64,000 nucleotides of DNA from Herbidospora yilanensis (GTDB taxonomy: Bacteria; Actinomycetota; Actinomycetes; Streptosporangiales; Streptosporangiaceae). A program made the position numbers and the translations under genes. Location of the stretch: the NCBI RefSeq assembly GCF_001570565.1, contig NZ_BBXE01000029.1:114523-178522 (forward strand). The letters run 5' to 3'. Position 1 is the stretch's first letter; each line of letters opens with the position of its first letter. Positions 26,012 through 35,521 of the stretch are shown one piece after another. The notes below the pieces were generated by a model that was not told the origin of the DNA, searched no databases, and saw nothing but the letters and a program-made list of their open reading frames with translations.

Positions 26012-26958
26012 GCGGTCTCCCTGGTGGTGGCGACGGGCAGGTCGAGGCCCAGGAGGCGCGCGGCGTTGCCCGCGAAGATCAATTCTCGGTCGCGGGCCGA
26101 CAGGTTCAGCTCGTCGACGATCCTGACCTGCTCTTCGGCGTACTTCCTGAGGTATCCCCACGGGAAGTCGCACGAGTCGGTGCCGAACAGGATGCGCTCG
26201 GGGCCGAAGGTCTCCTGGAACTTCCGGAAGAGGGTCTTCTGGTCGAGGTCGTAGGGCACCCAGCGGGTCCACTCGTGGTTGCTGGAGCTGTCGACGTGGA
26301 CGTTGGCGTTCGACCAGCCGAGGCGCAGCAGCTCGGCCGGGTAGCCGCAGCCGAAGTGCGCCACCACGAAGTTGACGGTGGGGAAGGCCTTGGCGACGTC
26401 GTGCAGGGCCAGCGGGTCCATGTTGGGGGCCCAGCCGAGCCCGCCGCCGCCGTTGACCGGGCCGAAGTGCAGCACGACCGGCAGCGCGTGCTCCTCGACG
26501 ACCTCCCACACCGGCCAGAGCGACCGGTCGGCCAGCGGCACGGTCACCCAGGGCGCGATGACCTTGTAGCCGCGCAGCCCGATCTCCACGGCCCGGCGCA
26601 GTTCGGCGGCGGCTCCGGGGGAGCAGGGCTGGTGGTTGGCGAAGCCCGTGAAGCGGTCGGGGTGGGCGGCGACGACCGAGGCCAGGCGGTCGTTGCCGCC
26701 GCCGGACATGAAGACCACCCGCTCCAGGCCGAAGTCGTCGGCCTCCGCGCGCCAGGCCGCGGCCAGGTCCTCGGCGCTGCGCGTCTCGGACGCGGTGGGC
26801 GGCAGGCTGCGTGCCCTGCGCACGCGTTCGGCGTACGCAGCGGAGTTCCGGCGCAGCACCTCCAGCTTGGCGGGGCCGCAGACGTGCTCGTATTCGGCGT
26901 CGAGACGGTCCTGGGTGGGTTCGTCGCCGGGGAAGTGGCAGTGGAAGTCGATGATCAT
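26008..26958 (-). CDS. Amidohydrolase-2 family hydrolase (possible lactonase)
   Basis: The product has 316 residues in a TIM-barrel layout. It has N-terminal IDFHCHFPG (HxH metal motif), [23 protein letters not shown] and a late [11 protein letters not shown] aspartate. COG2159/COG3618-type members include sugar-acid lactonases and decarboxylases. It sits between a FAH-fold hydrolase and an IlvD/Edd dehydratase, each with 4-nt overlaps. A lactonase step (aldonolactone to aldonate) therefore fits, but this is context-based. Confidence 0.8.
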   Translation of the reverse strand: MIIDFHCHFPGDEPTQDRLDAEYEHVCGPAKLEVLRRNSAAYAERVRRARSLPPTASETRSAEDLAAAWRAEADDFGLERVVFMSGGGNDRLASVVAAHPDRFTGFANHQPCSPGAAAELRRAVEIGLRGYKVIAPWVTVPLADRSLWPVWEVVEEHALPVVLHFGPVNGGGGLGWAPNMDPLALHDVAKAFPTVNFVVAHFGCGYPAELLRLGWSNANVHVDSSSNHEWTRWVPYDLDQKTLFRKFQETFGPERILFGTDSCDFPWGYLRKYAEEQVRIVDELNLSARDRELIFAGNAARLLGLDLPVATTRETA

Positions 26959-27761
26959 TTGATCCGCACCGTGTTCCGCAGCAGGCCGACGCCCTCGACC
27001 TCGCACTCGACCACGTCGCCGTCCTTGAGCCAGAGCGGGGGCTTGCGGCCCATGCCGACGCCGTGCGGGGTGCCGGTGGCGATGACGTCGCCCGGGTTCA
27101 GGCTCATGTACGCCGACAGGTAGGCGATGATCTGCGGGATCTGGAAGATCATCTCGCTGGTACGGCTGTCCTGGACGACCTCGCCGTTGACCGTGGCCGA
27201 GATGGCCAGGTCGTGGGGGTCGGCGAGCTCGTCGGCGGTGACGATCCACGGGCCGAGCGGGCAGAACCCGTCGAAGTTCTTGCCCCGGAACCACTGCCCG
27301 TCGGCGAACTGCGCGTCCCGGGCGGAGACGTCGTCGGCCACGGTGTAGCCGAACACCCCGTCGGGGCCCACGACCACGGCGAGCTCGGCCTCCCAGTCGA
27401 GTTGGTCGGTGGTCCCCGCCGGGACCACGACGTCCTGATACGGGCCGGTCAGGGTGTGGGCGGTCTTCACGAAGGCCAGCACCTTGGACGGGGTGTCCAG
27501 GCCGGTCTCCCTGATGTGGTCGGCGTAGTTGAGGCCGATGCAGATGATCTTCTCCGGGTGGGCCACCGGGCTGAGCAACTCCACGTCGGCGAGCGGAACC
27601 GCCGGCCCGGTCGGGGTGAAGTCCCCGCCCGAGGCGATCAGGTCACGGACGGCGTCGGCCATGTAGGCCGTGGACTCCTCGGCCACGGGGGCGACGGCGT
27701 CCCCCTCGACGAGCCCGGCGAAGATCCGGCCGTCGGGGGTGCGGTAGCGGGCGATGCGCAT
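26955..27761 (-). CDS. Fumarylacetoacetate-hydrolase-fold enzyme
   Basis: The product has 268 residues. It has the FAH core with [62 protein letters not shown] and [13 protein letters not shown]. Acidic metal ligands (the E-x-E pair and the following D) are present. Relatives hydrolyse 2,4-diketo-3-deoxy sugar acids or decarboxylate/isomerise keto acids. With the dehydratase and amidohydrolase it suggests the later steps of a non-phosphorylated sugar-acid pathway. ATG at 27761 with GGAG 8-9 nt upstream. Confidence 0.88.
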   Translation of the reverse strand: MRIARYRTPDGRIFAGLVEGDAVAPVAEESTAYMADAVRDLIASGGDFTPTGPAVPLADVELLSPVAHPEKIICIGLNYADHIRETGLDTPSKVLAFVKTAHTLTGPYQDVVVPAGTTDQLDWEAELAVVVGPDGVFGYTVADDVSARDAQFADGQWFRGKNFDGFCPLGPWIVTADELADPHDLAISATVNGEVVQDSRTSEMIFQIPQIIAYLSAYMSLNPGDVIATGTPHGVGMGRKPPLWLKDGDVVECEVEGVGLLRNTVRIK

Positions 27762-27802
27762 GAGACAGAACTCCAAAGGAACGAACGAGGGACCGTACCT
27801 GA

Positions 27803-29155
27803 TCAGGTGAAGGCCGGGAGGAATCGTTTCTGTTCGGCGATGAGGGCGTCCGTGAGCCGGGTGGCGGCCTCGGGGTCGGTCACCGCGCCGTCGGCGATCA
27901 CCGCCTCCACCGCGAGGTCGCGCGAGCCCGTCATGGCCGCCTCGACCGCCAGGTAGACCGACGTCAGGCGGCGGGCCAGGATCGCGGTCAGCGGGGCCGA
28001 CAGGTCGGGCACCGACACCGGGCGCAGGCCGCGCGCCGTGGCCACGCCGGGGATCTCCAGCGCCGCGTCGTCGGGGAGGCCGGGGACCGCGCCCCGGTTC
28101 GGCACGTTCACCGAGAACATCTGTCTCTGGTCCAGCTCGATCGAGCGGATGATGGCGATGAGCTGCTCCTGCTCGCCCGTCGAGCGGTCGAAGACGGTCT
28201 CGTCGAGCGGGGCCTCGCCGAGCGCCTGGGCGCGCATGCCCTGGTAGCGGTTCTCGCCCCACTCCAGGATCTCCGGCACGGAGAAGGCGTCCACGCCGAG
28301 GGTCTTGCCGTAGTAGGAGCCGCCCGCCCAGCGCTCGGGGAAGAACTCCAGCACGTGGCGGTCGTTGGCGGCCGGGTAGGCGCCGTACCGCTGGAAGATC
28401 TCCCACGAGAACGGGTTGTGCCAGGCCTTGCCGTTCTCCCAGATGGAGCCGATGTCCTGCGGCTCGGGCGCGACGGCCAGCTCGCGGGCCACCTTCTCGC
28501 GCACGCCGGGCCAGGCGTCGGCGCCGTTGTGGCGGAAGTCGTAGATGAAGGTCAGGTGGTTGATTCCGGCGTACAGGGTGGAGGTCTCCTCGAAGGGGAG
28601 ACCGGCGAAGGCGGCCAGTTCGCGCTGCACGTGGTGCATGCCGTGGCACAGGCCGACGACCTCGACCCCGGCGTAGCGGGTCATCGCGTACACGTTGGCG
28701 GTCATCGGGTTGCTGTAGTTGAAGAAGAACGCCCCGGGCGCGAGCGCCCTGACGTCGTGGGCGATCTCGACCATGACCGGGACGGTGCGCAGCAGGCGGG
28801 AGATGCCGCCGGGCATCACCGAGTCGCCGACCGGCTGGTAGATCCCGTGCCGGACGCAGACGTCGTGGTCGGCCTGCCAGGCGGGACGGCCGCCGACGCC
28901 GACGCAGGTCACGACGTAGTCGGCGCCGGGCAGCATCTCCCGGCGGTCCGTCGAGGAGCGCACGGTGATGCGGTCGCCGGCCTCCCTGGCCTCGACCATC
29001 AGCCCGGCCAGCCGGGTGGCCACGCCGAGCGCCTCCTCGTTGACGTCCACGAGGCGGATCTCCCACGCCCCGAGGTCGTCGGCCGAGATCAGGTCGGCCA
29101 GCAGGCCACGGGTGAAGACGGCCGAACCTGCTCCTATCAGGACCAGGACCTTCAT
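27803..29155 (-). CDS. GH4-family NAD+-dependent glycosidase
   Basis: The product has 450 residues. The N-terminal Rossmann motif is VLIGAGSAVFTRGLLADL, then NYSNPM (about 146-151), the metal/NAD cysteine C170 in GLCHGMHH and the metal histidine H200 in GINHLTF. GH4 enzymes use NAD+ and a divalent metal for an oxidation-elimination mechanism and act on alpha- or beta-glycosides, glucuronides and galacturonides. CHGMHH differs from the CHS of melibiases, so substrate cannot be assigned. It has GGAG upstream and lies 12 bp after the DeoR gene. Confidence 0.9.
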   Translation of the reverse strand: MKVLVLIGAGSAVFTRGLLADLISADDLGAWEIRLVDVNEEALGVATRLAGLMVEAREAGDRITVRSSTDRREMLPGADYVVTCVGVGGRPAWQADHDVCVRHGIYQPVGDSVMPGGISRLLRTVPVMVEIAHDVRALAPGAFFFNYSNPMTANVYAMTRYAGVEVVGLCHGMHHVQRELAAFAGLPFEETSTLYAGINHLTFIYDFRHNGADAWPGVREKVARELAVAPEPQDIGSIWENGKAWHNPFSWEIFQRYGAYPAANDRHVLEFFPERWAGGSYYGKTLGVDAFSVPEILEWGENRYQGMRAQALGEAPLDETVFDRSTGEQEQLIAIIRSIELDQRQMFSVNVPNRGAVPGLPDDAALEIPGVATARGLRPVSVPDLSAPLTAILARRLTSVYLAVEAAMTGSRDLAVEAVIADGAVTDPEAATRLTDALIAEQKRFLPAFT

Positions 29156-29167
29156 GGTGCTCCTATC

Positions 29168-29938
29168 TCAGGTTGACACGACGGTGACGCCCGCGCCTTC
29201 GAGCGCGGTCACCGCCTCGTCCGGCGCGGCCGTGTCGGTCACGACCGTGTCGATGCGCGACAGCGGCGCGATGCGCACGGCGCTGCGCTGGGTGAACTTG
29301 CTGTGGTCGGCGAGCACGACGAGCCGCGTCGCCGCCGCGATCATGTTGCGGTCGGTCTCGGCCTCGGCGAGATGGGCGCCGAGCATCCCGTACGCCGGAT
29401 CGATGCCGAAGGCGCTGAAGAAGCCGACGTCGATGTGCACGTCGTTGAGCGCCTGCGTGGTCAGGTGGCCCAGCAGCGACAACTCGGCGTTGCGCATCAG
29501 GCCGCCCAGCACGAGCACCTGCGTGGTCTCCGAGGCGACGCCGATCGCGTACGCGATGGCGACCGAGTTGGTCACCACGGTCACGTCGGGCACCGTGACG
29601 AGGTGGGGCACCATCTGGGCCGTGGTCGAGCCGCCGGTCAGCAACACGGCGCTGCCGGGCGTCACGAGCCGGGCCGCCGCGGCGGCGATGCGGCGTTTCT
29701 CGTCGAGGTTGCGGATCGAGCGTTCGACCATGGGCGTCTCGGCGACCTCCGGGTCGCCGTCCACGGCGACCGCGCCGCCGTGGACGCGGCGCAGCAGGCC
29801 GCGTTCGTCCATCTCGTCGAGGTCGCGGCGCACCGTGGAGACGCTCACGTTGAGCAGCGCCGCGAGGTCGTCCACGCTCACCGACCCTCGGCTGCGCACG
29901 TGGGAGAGCAGTGCGCTCCGGCGCCTCTCGCTCAGCAT
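29168..29938 (-). CDS. DeoR-family sugar regulator
   Basis: The product has 256 residues. The N-terminal HTH has RRSALLSHVRSRGSVSVDDLAALLNVSVSTVRRDLDEMDERG and a VHGGAV hinge. The C-terminal sugar-phosphate sensor domain (DEOR_C) has LLTGGSTTAQMVPHL and LVVLADHSKFTQRSA. These proteins usually repress a catabolic operon and are released by a phosphorylated sugar. That fits control of both arms of this island. ATG overlaps the dehydrogenase stop. Confidence 0.93.
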   Translation of the reverse strand: MLSERRRSALLSHVRSRGSVSVDDLAALLNVSVSTVRRDLDEMDERGLLRRVHGGAVAVDGDPEVAETPMVERSIRNLDEKRRIAAAAARLVTPGSAVLLTGGSTTAQMVPHLVTVPDVTVVTNSVAIAYAIGVASETTQVLVLGGLMRNAELSLLGHLTTQALNDVHIDVGFFSAFGIDPAYGMLGAHLAEAETDRNMIAAATRLVVLADHSKFTQRSAVRIAPLSRIDTVVTDTAAPDEAVTALEGAGVTVVST

Positions 29939-30918
29939 CAGTAGCCGGCCTTTCTGTCCACAAGATTCAGCAGGGGGCGGCCCTCGACCAGCCGCCGCAG
30001 ATTCTCGGTGAACAGGACGCGGACATGATCGTGGTAGCCGGGCGCGAATCCTGCCACGTGTGGAGTGATCAGGACATTGCTTTCCGACCAGAAAGGACTG
30101 TTCTCCGGCAGGGGTTCCTCGGCGAACACGTCGGAGATGAGGTAGCCGACCTGTCCGCTCCTGAGGGCGGCCAGCAGCGCGTCCTCGTCGACGACGCCGC
30201 CCCGCGCGCCGTTGATGACCACGGCGCCCGGCTTGAGCTGCGCGAACGCTTCGGCGTCCAGCAGATGGTGGGTCTCGTCGGTGTGCGGGACGGTCAGCAC
30301 GAGGTAGTCGGAGCGGGCCAGCAGGCCCGGCAGGCCCGCCGGCCCGACGACCTCGGCGGGGGTCTCGTCGGCGATCTCGCTGAAACGTTCGCCGGCCCGG
30401 GTGCCGCCCCGGCGCATGCCGATGACGTTCATGCCGAAGGCGTGCGCGAGACGGCCGATCTCCTGGCCGATGCGGCCGTAGCCGACGATGCCCACGGTCG
30501 AGCCGGGGATCATGCGCGGCATCAGCCGGTTCCAGCGGTACTCCAGGTCCGGCCAGTGGTCCAGGCCGATGATGTGGGGCAGGTGGTGGGCGTGGGCGAG
30601 GATCATCATCAGCACCCACTCGGCCAGCGGCTTCGGGGAGACGCCGCCGATGGTGGTGACGTCGACCTCGGAGTCCCACAGGTCGGTGCCCTTCACGTGG
30701 TCGCAGCCGCTGGTGTCGAGCTGCACCCAGCGCAGTCTCGGAGCGGCGCCATGGCGGGGGAAGGCGGTGTTCGTGTAGAGCACGTCGGTCTCGGCCAGCA
30801 ACTCGGCCGGGATCTCGTCGGCGGCGCGGGCCAGATGCTTGCGCACCCGCACGCCGGGCACGGTCACCGCGGCCAGCCAGTCGTCGTCGAAGTCGAGGGT
30901 CACCAGCACGTTGATCAT
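29938..30918 (-). CDS. D-isomer-specific 2-hydroxyacid dehydrogenase
   Basis: The product has 326 residues. The NAD domain has TVGIVGYGRIGQEIGRLA (about 142-160), the substrate arginine in INGARGGVVDEDALLAAL, the catalytic glutamate in DVFAEEPLPENSPFW and the histidine in LITPHVAG. The family oxidises or reduces D-2-hydroxyacids. In this operon it may handle a glycerate- or lactate-type product of sugar-acid breakdown. It lies between the permease and regulator genes. Confidence 0.92.
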   Translation of the reverse strand: MINVLVTLDFDDDWLAAVTVPGVRVRKHLARAADEIPAELLAETDVLYTNTAFPRHGAAPRLRWVQLDTSGCDHVKGTDLWDSEVDVTTIGGVSPKPLAEWVLMMILAHAHHLPHIIGLDHWPDLEYRWNRLMPRMIPGSTVGIVGYGRIGQEIGRLAHAFGMNVIGMRRGGTRAGERFSEIADETPAEVVGPAGLPGLLARSDYLVLTVPHTDETHHLLDAEAFAQLKPGAVVINGARGGVVDEDALLAALRSGQVGYLISDVFAEEPLPENSPFWSESNVLITPHVAGFAPGYHDHVRVLFTENLRRLVEGRPLLNLVDRKAGY

Positions 30919-30929
30919 CGGGGGAGTCC

Positions 30930-31733
30930 TCACTTGATGCCCGATCGGGCCATGCCTTCGACGAAGTGCCGCTGGAACAGGGCGAACACGATGATCATCG
31001 GGATCATCGACAGGAGCGACATCGCCATCAGCGAGCCGTAGTCCTGGCCGTATTGGTTCTTCAGGAACAGCAGGCCGACCTGGAGGGTGTAGCTCTCTGG
31101 GTCCTTCAGCACGATGAGCGGCCAGGCGAACTCGTTCCACCGCCACATGAACGTGAAGATGACCAGCACCGCGATCAGCGGACGGCACAGCGGCAGCACG
31201 ACCGTGCGGAAGATGCGCCACTGGCTCGACCCGTCGCACTGCGCGGCCTCGATCAGCTCGTCGGGGATCGCCATCATGAACTGCCGGGCCATGAACAACC
31301 CGAACGCCTCGGCCAGCCGGGGCACGATGACCCCCCAGTCGCTGCCGATCAGCCCGAAGTCCACCACCAGGTGGAACTGCGGCACCATCACGACCTGCAC
31401 GGGCACCATCAGTGTGCTGATGATGAGGATGAACAGCACGTTCCGGCCGGGGAAGCGCAACTTGGCGAAGGCGTAGCCGGCGATCAGGTTGATGACCACG
31501 GTCAGCACGACGGCGACGACGGCGATGAACACCGAGTTCACCGCCCACATGCCGTAGGGGAACTTGCTCAGCGGGTCGGTCAGGTTCTCCCACCGCACGC
31601 TCGTCGGCCACAGGTGCAGCCCGGGGCCGCGCATGTCGGCCGAGGAGGAGATCGCGGTGACGACCATCCAGTAGACGGGGAACAACATCGCGACCGCCCC
31701 GGTGATCGCGAACGCCAGGCGATAGCGCGTCAT
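30930..31733 (-). CDS. ABC sugar permease, MalG-type
   Basis: The product has 267 residues with six predicted helices and the EAA loop MMAIPDELIEAAQCDGSSQWRIFRTVVLPLCRP near residue 180. It ends with the conserved ALFQRHFVEGMARSGIK tail of MalG/LacG-type subunits. Its ATG overlaps the MalF-type stop by 4 nt. It forms a heterodimer with the next permease. Confidence 0.95.
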   Translation of the reverse strand: MTRYRLAFAITGAVAMLFPVYWMVVTAISSSADMRGPGLHLWPTSVRWENLTDPLSKFPYGMWAVNSVFIAVVAVVLTVVINLIAGYAFAKLRFPGRNVLFILIISTLMVPVQVVMVPQFHLVVDFGLIGSDWGVIVPRLAEAFGLFMARQFMMAIPDELIEAAQCDGSSQWRIFRTVVLPLCRPLIAVLVIFTFMWRWNEFAWPLIVLKDPESYTLQVGLLFLKNQYGQDYGSLMAMSLLSMIPMIIVFALFQRHFVEGMARSGIK

Positions 31734-32614
31734 GCGACGTCCCTCCGCTTGTTCACACGCCACTGGACGATCGTCATGACCAGGACGATGAGGTAGAGCA
31801 CGACGCCGATGGCCGAGGCGTAACCCTGCTGCCGCTGCTCGAACCCGGCGCTGTAGGCGTAGGTGACGAGCATCGTGGTCGAGTTGCCGGGGCCGCCGCC
31901 GGTCATGACGTAGACGATGTCGAAGACCTGGAAGCTGTTGATGATCCCGATCACGATCAGGAAGAACGTGGTCGGGCCGAGTTGCGGGATCGTGATGCGG
32001 CGCAGCGTCGCCCACCGGGAGGCGCCGTCGCAGCGGGCCGCCTCGAACACCTCGCGCGGGATGCCCTGGAGCGCGGCCAGGTAGACGACCATGTTGAAGC
32101 CGAGGCCGATCCACAGGCTGATGGCCACCAGCGAGAACAACGCCGGCACACCTTCGGACTGCCACGGCACCGGGCCGAGCCCGACGACGTCCAGGATCCG
32201 GTTGACCAGGCCGATGTCCTCGTTGAACAACCACGCGCCGATGAGCGCGCTGCTCACGCCCGAGATGACCGCGGGCAGGTAGTAGACCGCCCTGATCAGC
32301 CCCCGGGCGGGCATGCGGCGGTTGAGCAGCAGCGCCGCCGCCAGGCCCGCGACCAGGCACAGCGGCACCGAGATCGCGGTGTAGAGGGCGGTGTTCCACA
32401 ACGCCGTCCAGAAGATCTTGTCGCTCAGGATCTCCTGGTAGTTCTGCAGCCCCACCCATTTGGCGATGCCGAAACCGCGGGTCTGCTGGAGGCTGATCCA
32501 GAAGACCTGGATCAGCGGCCAGAACATGAAGACCGCGAAGACGGCCACCGCCGGTGCGGCGAACGCCAGGCCGGTCAGCGCCTCGCGCGCCCGCCGCGTC
32601 CGGACCGTTGCCAT
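31730..32614 (-). CDS. ABC sugar permease, MalF-type
   Basis: The product has 294 residues, six or seven helices, with the EAA motif ALQGIPREVFEAARCDGASRWATLRRITIPQLGP (about 185-215). ATG at 32614 has GGAGAAA 6 nt upstream. It pairs with the MalG-type subunit and the binding protein at 34020-35354. The TnpB element lies upstream, between this gene and the binding-protein gene. No ATPase gene is nearby, which is normal for actinomycete CUT1 importers that share an MsiK-type ATPase. Confidence 0.95.
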   Translation of the reverse strand: MATVRTRRAREALTGLAFAAPAVAVFAVFMFWPLIQVFWISLQQTRGFGIAKWVGLQNYQEILSDKIFWTALWNTALYTAISVPLCLVAGLAAALLLNRRMPARGLIRAVYYLPAVISGVSSALIGAWLFNEDIGLVNRILDVVGLGPVPWQSEGVPALFSLVAISLWIGLGFNMVVYLAALQGIPREVFEAARCDGASRWATLRRITIPQLGPTTFFLIVIGIINSFQVFDIVYVMTGGGPGNSTTMLVTYAYSAGFEQRQQGYASAIGVVLYLIVLVMTIVQWRVNKRRDVA

Positions 32615-32784
32615 CAGTTTCTCCAGAGGGGACCGTCGTCTTCACGTGACGGGGAAATCGGGAACGGGAGGGCCGTCATGGCCTGAGCGTGCCCTGACCA
32701 ACCGGGTCTGCGCATCGCGGATGTCCTTCCGAGTTTTGCCGTCGTCTGCCGATATCGTGGTCGTGTCATCACGGAGGGTGGGAG

Positions 32785-33972
32785 GTGGGTGTGCGCCGGT
32801 CGTTCCGGTTCCTGCTGCGTCCCACCGCACACCAGGTCGCTGCGCTCGCCGAGTGCCTGGAAGACCACCGCACGCTGTACAACGCCGCTCTTGAGCACCG
32901 CCGCACCGCCTACGCCAGAGCGGGCGTGACGATCCGGTACGGCGAGCAGTCGGCCGACCTGAAGCACATCCGCGCTGCCGACCCCGGCCAGGCCCGCTGG
33001 TCCTTCTCCTCCCAGCAGGCCACCCTGCGGCGTCTGGAGCGGGCGTTCCGCGCCTTCTTCGACCGGGTGCGCCAGGGCCGCACCCCCGGGTTCCCCCGGT
33101 TCAAGGGACGCGGCAGGTTCGACACGGTCGAATGGCCCAAGGATGGCGACGGCTGCCGATGGGACTCCCAGCCTGAGCACCCCACCGCCGCCTTCGTGAG
33201 GCTTCAGGGCATCGGGCACGTGCGCGTCCATCAGCATCGACGCGTGCTCGGCACCGTCAAGACGATCAGTGTCACGCGGGAGGGGTCCCGCTGGTATGTC
33301 GTGCTGTCGTGTGATGAGGTGCCCGGCCGGGGGGTGCCCGCGACGGGCGCGGCCGTCGGGATCGACATGGGCGTGGCGTCGCTGCTGACCACCAGCGAGG
33401 GTGAGCACCTGGTCAACCCACGCCACCTGGCCGCCTCCGCCGACCGGCTGAGCGCCGCTCAGCGGGACCTGTCCCGCAAGAGGCGCGGCAGCGCACGGCG
33501 TCGCAAGGCCGTCGCCCGCGTGGCCGCGTTGCACGCCAGGGTGCGGCGGCAACGCCTCGACGGCGCGCACAAGGCCGCACTCGCCCTGATCCGCGGTTAC
33601 GATGTGATCGTGCACGAGGACCTGAGGGTCGCGCACATGACCCGGTCGGCGGCTGGCACGGTCGAGCGGCCGGGCCGCAACGTCGCCCAGAAGGCCGGGC
33701 TCAATCGGTCGATTCTCGACGCGGGCTGGGGGGTGTTCCTGACGATCCTGTCGTACAAGGCTGAGAGTGCCGGTCGAGAGGTGATCGCAGTCGATCCCCG
33801 CGGCACCTCCCGCACCTGCTCGCGGTGCGGGCACTGTGCGGCGGACAACCGCGTCACCCAGGCCGGGTTCCGGTGCACGGCGTGCGGGCATGCCACGCAC
33901 GCCGACGTCAACGCGGCCGAGAACATTCTCAGGGCAGGGCTTGCCCTTCGCCGGGCTGCGGAAGCGGCTTAG
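32785..33972 (+). mobile_element. tnpB: IS200/IS605-family TnpB (RNA-guided nuclease ancestor type), intact
   Basis: The product has 395 residues. The complete RuvC-type triad is D194 (GIDMG), E278 (VHEDL) and D374 (HADVNAAEN). The zinc ribbon has C345/C348 (CSRCG) and C364/C367 (CTACG). TnpB proteins are RNA-guided DNA nucleases that keep the element in place. No TnpA is present, so the element cannot move alone. It is inserted in the opposite direction to the operon. GTG at 32785 with GGAG just upstream. The left boundary lies somewhere in 32640-32770 and was not resolved. Confidence 0.92.
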
Positions 33973-33974
33973 CG

Positions 33975-34008
33975 AGAAGCCGCTCCCTTCAGGGGGCGGA
34001 GGAGTCAC
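33975..34008 (+). ncRNA. Right-end hairpin of the TnpB element (3' end of the likely guide RNA)
   Basis: After the tnpB stop, CCGCTCCC and GGGGGCGG form a stem with a short TTCA loop, followed by GGAGTCAC. Such right-end hairpins are part of the omega/reRNA made from the 3' end of tnpB. The guide would then be read from flanking DNA after about 34008, next to the binding-protein gene stop. The exact end is inferred. Confidence 0.5.
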
Positions 34009-34019
34009 CGGGCCTCCTC

Positions 34020-35354
34020 TTAGGCGGACAGCGCCTTCTCGATCGCGGTGCCGATCGCGCCGACGGTGTCGTCGGCGGACTGGCCGCCGGTGAAGTAGCC
34101 CTCCAGGTTCTGCACCAGCGCGTCGTTCACGCCGGAGAAGCCGGGCAGGGTGACGAACTGGACCAGGTCGGCGGGCATGGTCGTGGCCTGCTGCTGGAAG
34201 ACCGGCATCAGGTCGGGCGAGACGGCGTAGTTCAGCGTGGCGCCGGCCAGGTCCTTGCGGGCCGGGAGCACCGTCGTCTGCTCGCAGAACAACCGCATGT
34301 TGGCCGGTTCGGCGAGGAACTTGGCGAACGCGGCGGCGGCCTCGGGCGCCTTGCTCTGCGTGGTCACCGCGACCGCGTTGCCGCCGAGGTCGGCGGCGGC
34401 GCCGGCGGGGCCCTTGGGCAGGAAGGTCGCGCCGATCTCGATGCCCTTGGCGGTGTTGCTGATGTCGGGCAGCAGGAAGTCGCCGACGAACGCCATGGAG
34501 ATCTTGCCGGAGCCGAACACGAGGTCGGGGCTGTTGGCCGTCTTGACCATCATGTTCTTCGGCATCAGGCCCTTGTCGTAGAACGACTTGGTGAACTCCA
34601 GGGTCTGGCGGGCCTGCGGCGAGTCGAACACGACGCTCTTGCCGTCGGGGCCCAGGGCCTTGCCGCCCGCCTGCCAGAGCCAGTTGAACCAGCGGTAGGC
34701 GCCGTACTGCTGCCAGTTGACGCCGAAGGCGGCGGTCGCGCCGGTGCCGGCGGCGTTCAGCTTCTCGGCGACCTCCAGGAACTGCTCCCAGGTCCAGGCG
34801 GTGTCGAGGGTGGTCGGCACGTCGGTGATGCCGGCCTTCGCGAAGTGCGCCTTGTTGTAGAGGATCGCGCTCGTGTCGGTGTGGTGCGGGACGCCGTAGG
34901 GCTTGCCCTCGTACTGCACACCGGCCCAGAGGGCGTCGATGAACTGGGCCGAGTCCGCGCCGATCGTGGCCGACAGGTCGGCCAGCACGCCCTGCGAGCT
35001 GTAGATGCCGATGTCGTTGTAGGTGACGCGGAACAGGTCGGGCCCCTGGCCCGACTGCAGGCGCGCGTCGAGGGTGGTGCGCATCTGGTCGTACGGAAGC
35101 TGCTCGACCTTCACCTTCACGCCCGGGTTGGCCTTCTCGAAGGCGCGGGCGACGGTGTTGAAGGCGGCCATCTCGGCGTCCGAACCCCAGACGGAGAACG
35201 TCAGGTCACCGGTGGCTGCGCCGGCGCTCGCGGCGGCGGCCGGGGCGCTGGTGCCGGCGTCACCGCCGCCACAGGCGGCGAGTGCGCTCGCCGCGGCGGC
35301 GCCCGCGGCCGTCATGCCGGCCGCGCGGAGGAACTGGCGGCGGTTGAAATTCAT
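34020..35354 (-). CDS. ABC sugar solute-binding lipoprotein (CUT1)
   Basis: The product has 444 residues. The signal has a twin-arginine-like RRQFLRAAG and lipobox LAAC (about residues 25-28), followed by an Ala/Ser linker and a family-1 binding protein fold (LTFSVWGSDAEM, ANPGVKVKVEQLPYDQM, KPYGVPHHTDTSAILYNK). ATG at 35354 has AGGGAGG upstream, and a consensus-like promoter lies 37-65 bp upstream. It is the first gene of the transport set; the TnpB element separates it from its permeases. Confidence 0.95.
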   Translation of the reverse strand: MNFNRRQFLRAAGMTAAGAAAASALAACGGGDAGTSAPAAAASAGAATGDLTFSVWGSDAEMAAFNTVARAFEKANPGVKVKVEQLPYDQMRTTLDARLQSGQGPDLFRVTYNDIGIYSSQGVLADLSATIGADSAQFIDALWAGVQYEGKPYGVPHHTDTSAILYNKAHFAKAGITDVPTTLDTAWTWEQFLEVAEKLNAAGTGATAAFGVNWQQYGAYRWFNWLWQAGGKALGPDGKSVVFDSPQARQTLEFTKSFYDKGLMPKNMMVKTANSPDLVFGSGKISMAFVGDFLLPDISNTAKGIEIGATFLPKGPAGAAADLGGNAVAVTTQSKAPEAAAAFAKFLAEPANMRLFCEQTTVLPARKDLAGATLNYAVSPDLMPVFQQQATTMPADLVQFVTLPGFSGVNDALVQNLEGYFTGGQSADDTVGAIGTAIEKALSA

Positions 35355-35390
35355 GGGGGGCCTCCCTGGGGCTCCGGCCTGGTGTGCCGT

Positions 35391-35419
35391 TCCTATCAAC
35401 TTCACGCAGAAAACGTCAA
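35391..35419 (-). promoter_or_regulatory. Promoter of the leftward carbohydrate operon
   Basis: On the minus strand TTGACG (35414-35419) and ATAGGA (35391-35396) are separated by exactly 17 bp. The binding-protein start at 35354 follows with a short leader holding AGGGAGG. Confidence 0.65.
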
Positions 35420-35438
35420 TACATCGCAAAATGGTCAC

Positions 35439-35467
35439 TTGACAGTCAGGACGGCCGTCTCTACGGT
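35439..35467 (+). promoter_or_regulatory. Orphan consensus promoter facing right
   Basis: TTGACA (35439-35444), 17-bp spacer, TACGGT (35462-35467), then 6 nt to an ATG at 35474. This is the best promoter match in the window, yet the frame from that ATG (MTDLRVFESFGG...) soon runs antisense to the next gene. It may drive the kinase operon at 35991 through an antisense leader. Confidence 0.6.
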
Positions 35468-35521
35468 CCTGAAATGACAGATCTGCGCGTTTTTGAGAGT
35501 TTTGGGGGGCGGCGTGAGTGT

